From assembly GCA_044426085.1 (NCBI GenBank), contig JAWXUU010000002.1, positions 124,001 to 188,000 of the forward strand: DNA of 64,000 bases. The letters run 5' to 3'. A program made the translations under genes and the position numbers. The notes beneath the pieces were generated by a model. That model did not search any database. It was not told the origin of the DNA and saw only the letters and a program-made list of their open reading frames with translations. Below are positions 61,054 through 64,000 of this stretch, one piece after another (position 1 is the stretch's first letter; each line of letters begins with the position of its first letter). This DNA comes from JAWXUU01 sp044426085 (lineage in GTDB: Bacteria; Bacillota; Clostridia; Christensenellales; CAMQZB01).

Positions 61054-62526
61054 TTATAATTTAAAAGCACTTTTATCAATAGACTCAAACTGAGTTAAAA
61101 ATTCATTGATATCTTTTATAAATTTGACGCTACCACCAACTATGTCCGATTCAATATTGATTGGAATTATTGGATCGTGCAAGCTTAGTCGCATGAGCGC
61201 GAAACCATTTTCGTTTGCAATTCGAACGCCTTCATAATTTGGTGCAGAAATTTCATATCCAAGCGATATCATCGCAGGTTCAAATTTATCAAGGATATCT
61301 TCGCCATATGATTTGAAGTCTTCGCAAGTTATTTTCAATCTATATTCAGATGCTTCCTTAGGTTCTTTCAAGTCTTTAATCATGTCTTCAAGAGTTTCGC
61401 CACGTTTTTTTGCATCGCAAAGTGCAATCAAAAGTCTTGTCACAAGATATGCTCCGTCGTCTAGGTAATAATTTTCTTTTAGTGCAGCGTGTCCACTTGT
61501 TTCAATAGCAAGCGGAGCTGAAATTCCTTCGCTTTCAAGCTTTATTGCTTCGTTGATAACGTTTTTATATCCGCGTTTAAATCTGTGATGAACGCCACCT
61601 TTGCTCACGATAAATTCAGTCAAACCATTCGATGTGACACTGTCTGTAACAATTGTTTCACCGCCGTTTTCCATAAGCAAAATTGCTGAAATAAGCGCGA
61701 TAAGTTTATTTCTGTTGATTTCTTCACCATTTGGGAAAACCGCGGCTGCCCTATCAACATCTGTATCGAAAATTATTCCAAAATCAGCTTTATTATCAAC
61801 AACTGCACGAGAAATTGAAGCCATTGCAGTTTTATCTTCTGGATTTGGGATGTGGTTTGGAAACATGCCGTCTGGATTCAAAAATTGCGAGCCAGTTATA
61901 TCCGCACCAAGTGGAAGCAATACTTTTTCAGCGTAAAATCCACCCGCACCATTGCCTGCATCAACGATAATTTTCATGCCTGCAAATGGCTTATCCATTT
62001 TCGTTTTTTCTTTGATAATATTTGCCAAATGAATTGCATACATATCAATATACGGCATTTTTACAGCGACACCGATTTGATTTGGGATATCGTATTCTTG
62101 CTTTGCTAAAGTTAAAATTTCAGTGATATCTTTAGATTCAAAACCGCCATTTTCATCGAAAAATTTCATGCCATTTCTGTTGTATGGCAAGTGGCTTGCT
62201 GTTATCATGATAGAAGCATCAACGTGAATTTTATCTTCTTTTGTTATCATGAACATACTTGGCGTTGAAGAAAGTCCAGTTTGAATAACTGCAATACCCA
62301 TTCTTTTGAATATTTCCGTTATCCAATCTTCAATTTGCTCGCCAGAAATTCTTGAATCACGACCAATTGCTATGATTGGATTTTCCTTTTTTAGACGTTC
62401 TTTAATAAATCGTGCATATCCAACAGCAATTTTTTCAACATTTTCTTGCGTCAATGTCACTTCTTCTTTTCCCGCAACAGCGACACCTCTTATGTCACTG
62501 CCATTTTTCAATTTCATTAAATCCAT
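61054..62526 (-). CDS. Phosphomannomutase/phosphoglucomutase (phosphohexomutase)
   Basis: 490 residues of the alpha-D-phosphohexomutase superfamily. Substrate/DNA start GSDIRGVA, phosphoserine loop ASIMITASHLPYNRNGMKFF (TASHLPYN in place of TASHNP), metal loop FDTDVDRAA, sugar-binding loop AIETSGHAALKE and phosphate loop EGVRIANENGFALMRLSLHDP (with RLS..P where many have R.S.TEP). Interconverts hexose 1- and 6-phosphates; sugar preference is not readable. Confidence 0.92.
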   Translation of the reverse strand: MDLMKLKNGSDIRGVAVAGKEEVTLTQENVEKIAVGYARFIKERLKKENPIIAIGRDSRISGEQIEDWITEIFKRMGIAVIQTGLSSTPSMFMITKEDKIHVDASIMITASHLPYNRNGMKFFDENGGFESKDITEILTLAKQEYDIPNQIGVAVKMPYIDMYAIHLANIIKEKTKMDKPFAGMKIIVDAGNGAGGFYAEKVLLPLGADITGSQFLNPDGMFPNHIPNPEDKTAMASISRAVVDNKADFGIIFDTDVDRAAAVFPNGEEINRNKLIALISAILLMENGGETIVTDSVTSNGLTEFIVSKGGVHHRFKRGYKNVINEAIKLESEGISAPLAIETSGHAALKENYYLDDGAYLVTRLLIALCDAKKRGETLEDMIKDLKEPKEASEYRLKITCEDFKSYGEDILDKFEPAMISLGYEISAPNYEGVRIANENGFALMRLSLHDPIIPINIESDIVGGSVKFIKDINEFLTQFESIDKSAFKL

Positions 62527-62548
62527 AAGTTTACCCCCTTATTTATGC

Positions 62549-62576
62549 AAAATCGCACATGTAAAAGTGCGATTTT
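62549..62576 (-). terminator. Terminator after corA
   Basis: AAAATCGCAC / GTGCGATTTT arms with an 8-nt loop between corA and the mutase gene. Confidence 0.85.
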
Positions 62577-62592
62577 GTTTGATATTTTTATA

Positions 62593-63567
62593 TTATTTTT
62601 TCTTTCTTGATTTTCTTCTGCCACTGCCCTTGCCAGGTCTTGACAAAACAACTGCAAATCCTGAAATCAGAATTGTCGAAACAATCACAACTGCTATTAT
62701 CAAATAGAAGCCATATGATGTGCCCGCAAATGGCACTTCAAGATTCATCCCCCACAATCCAGAAATAACTGTTGGAACAGTTAGCGTTATTGTGAATATT
62801 GCAAGAAGTTTCATAATGATATTCAAGTTGTTTGAAATAACTGAAGCATATGCATCCATTGTTCCAGAAAGGATATCTCGATAAATCGAACACATTTCTA
62901 TCGCTTGGGCATTTTCTGTTATAACATCTTCCAAAAGATCTTGATCTTCTTCGTATTTTTTGAAATCAGGGCTTCTTCTTATTTTATATAGAACTCTGTC
63001 GTTTGCTGTTAGAGAAGTCGAAAAATAAACGAGCGATTTTTCAATATCTAAAAGTTCGATAAGTTCTTTATTCTTTACGCTTCTTTCAAGTTCGCGTTGA
63101 ATAGCAAGACTCATTTTATCCATTCTTTTAAGGTATTGCAAATATTTGAACTCAATTCTATTGATAATTTGCAACATGAATCTAACCTTTTTTGAAGGGT
63201 CGATATTTCTCACTCTGTTTGACAGAATATCTTTGATAATTGAAGATTCCTTTGTGGCAACAGATACAAAATATCCCTTATTAAAACAAAAACCAATCGG
63301 CGAAGTTGAAAAGACGTTGACTCCGTCTTCTTTCTCGATTATCGGCATATCCACAACCGCTAGTTTAGCTTCTTCTTCCACATCGATATGGGCTGATTCT
63401 TCAGGGTCAAGTGCAACCATAAGCATATCTTTAGGTATTTTTGTTTCGCGTGCAACTCTGTTGAGTTCTTCATTAGTTGGATAGGCAAGATGTATCCAAC
63501 ATCCAATTTCGATATCTTGCACAGTATCAATTTGATTGTTTTCATCTAGTTTTGAAATAGTTATCAT
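62593..63567 (-). CDS. CorA-type magnesium/metal transporter
   Basis: 324 residues. N-terminal cytosolic domain (1-250; GCWIHLAYPTNEELNRVA, KDMLMVALDPEESAHID) and two C-terminal membrane helices; the pore signature GMN occurs in VISGLWGMNLEVPFAG near residue 280, as in the short-loop CorA subtype. The tail is Lys/Arg-rich (GRRKSRKKK). Mg2+ is the usual substrate, Co2+ or Ni2+ are possible. Confidence 0.93.
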   Translation of the reverse strand: MITISKLDENNQIDTVQDIEIGCWIHLAYPTNEELNRVARETKIPKDMLMVALDPEESAHIDVEEEAKLAVVDMPIIEKEDGVNVFSTSPIGFCFNKGYFVSVATKESSIIKDILSNRVRNIDPSKKVRFMLQIINRIEFKYLQYLKRMDKMSLAIQRELERSVKNKELIELLDIEKSLVYFSTSLTANDRVLYKIRRSPDFKKYEEDQDLLEDVITENAQAIEMCSIYRDILSGTMDAYASVISNNLNIIMKLLAIFTITLTVPTVISGLWGMNLEVPFAGTSYGFYLIIAVVIVSTILISGFAVVLSRPGKGSGRRKSRKKK

Positions 63568-63721
63568 TCTTGCGTCCTCCTTTTATTTGTTTATTTCATC
63601 ATTATAGTATTTATCCTTTTATATTCTACACTATGTTAGTTGATTTGACAAGACTTTTTTGATTTTTTTTATTGCTTTACTTATATTTTACGCATTTTTT
63701 TATTCTTCTTTCGCTTTTTTG

Positions 63722-64000
63722 TTACGTATAAAATAAATTTTGCATTTGATTGCTTACTTCTGTGCCAAATTCCAACTCTGCAAGAGCTATTAAGTCTTCT
63801 ATCGTGATATTTTCGAGATTATACTGAGTCTTCAATTTTTTCAAATAATTAATAAATTCCTCCTGTCCAACTGTAGTTGATATTTCTTCAAACAAAAGCT
63901 GACCTTTCACATATACAAGTGCATAATAATCATACGTGCTTCTATATTCCGATAGCGATTTTGTTGGCGTTGGCGGTGTTGGTTCATCAAGAACATTTAA
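63722..64000 (-). CDS. 3' end of a probable M1 family aminopeptidase, truncated by window edge
   Basis: The frame is open to the window edge; a GTG at 63910 inside it is not the start. The visible 92 residues include a Pro/Thr linker (DEPTPPTPTKS) and the segment YYALVYVKGQLLFEEISTT followed by GQEEFINYLKKLKTQYNLEN and TIEDLIALAEL. This is the pattern after the active site of M1 metallopeptidases (Y-x-x-VY-x-KG...F...L...Y...T-x-ED). The HExxH site would be outside the window, so the call is provisional. Confidence 0.6.
   Translation of the reverse strand, partial: LNVLDEPTPPTPTKSLSEYRSTYDYYALVYVKGQLLFEEISTTVGQEEFINYLKKLKTQYNLENITIEDLIALAELEFGTEVSNQMQNLFYT

Overview
The window is about 64 kb of low-GC DNA (roughly 35-37% G+C by eye) from an endospore-forming, most likely anaerobic Firmicute of the Clostridia type. 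The signs are the ruvC-ruvA-ruvB-queA-tgt-yajC gene order, the infC-rpmI-rplT operon with an L20-type leader, a T-box in front of thrS, Firmicute riboswitches, strong AAGGAGG-like Shine-Dalgarno sites, and a cluster of sporulation-related genes (YtxC-like, DacF-like, SpoIIM-like and a lone Spo0A effector domain). I cannot name a species; an uncultured gut clostridium is a reasonable guess.

1-11.4 kb holds informational and housekeeping genes, nearly all on the minus strand: the end of an acyl-CoA synthetase (plus strand), bioY under a candidate BirA operator, yajC, tgt, queA, ruvB, ruvA, ruvC, proA, yebC, an rRNA methyltransferase, and the infC-rpmI-rplT operon. infC appears to start at an ATT codon. 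11.4-24.3 kb continues on the minus strand with T-box/thrS, the sporulation cluster, a cysteine-rich conserved protein, a GLUG-repeat lipoprotein, a Na/Ca exchanger, a VanW protein, a PHP phosphoesterase, RmuC and a shortened CCA-transferase-like protein.

24.4-32.8 kb is mainly a plus-strand aromatic amino acid operon (DAHP synthase, tyrA, aroA, aroC, pheA, fused aroE-aroK). It is preceded by a sigma-A promoter, a 25-codon leader peptide packed with Phe and Tyr codons, and a terminator with a mutually exclusive antiterminator: a classic ribosome-stalling attenuator. Before it lie a GNAT/C_GCAxxG fusion and a DtxR-family repressor. 32.8-35.6 kb carries an ECF sigma/anti-sigma pair and a MATE transporter, followed by tmRNA (ssrA).

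36.1-52.5 kb is a mobile island inserted exactly at the 3' end of ssrA, bounded by repeats of the tmRNA end. It encodes two tandem large serine recombinases, a DUF927 ATPase, a DUF960 protein, a HU-like protein, a vWA protein, an XRE regulator and a 1915-residue surface lipoprotein. The gene set resembles staphylococcal SCC elements (ccrAB, cch2/DUF927, DUF960), but here it uses tmRNA rather than rlmH as target and carries an adhesin instead of resistance genes. The right end shows two tandem copies of the ssrA end and terminator.

52.6-64 kb returns to chromosomal minus-strand genes: ribU under an FMN riboswitch, a membrane-anchored protein, a YfbR-like nucleotidase, fumarase, malic enzyme, a CobA-HemD fusion, transketolase, a phosphohexomutase, CorA, and the 3' end of a probable M1 peptidase.
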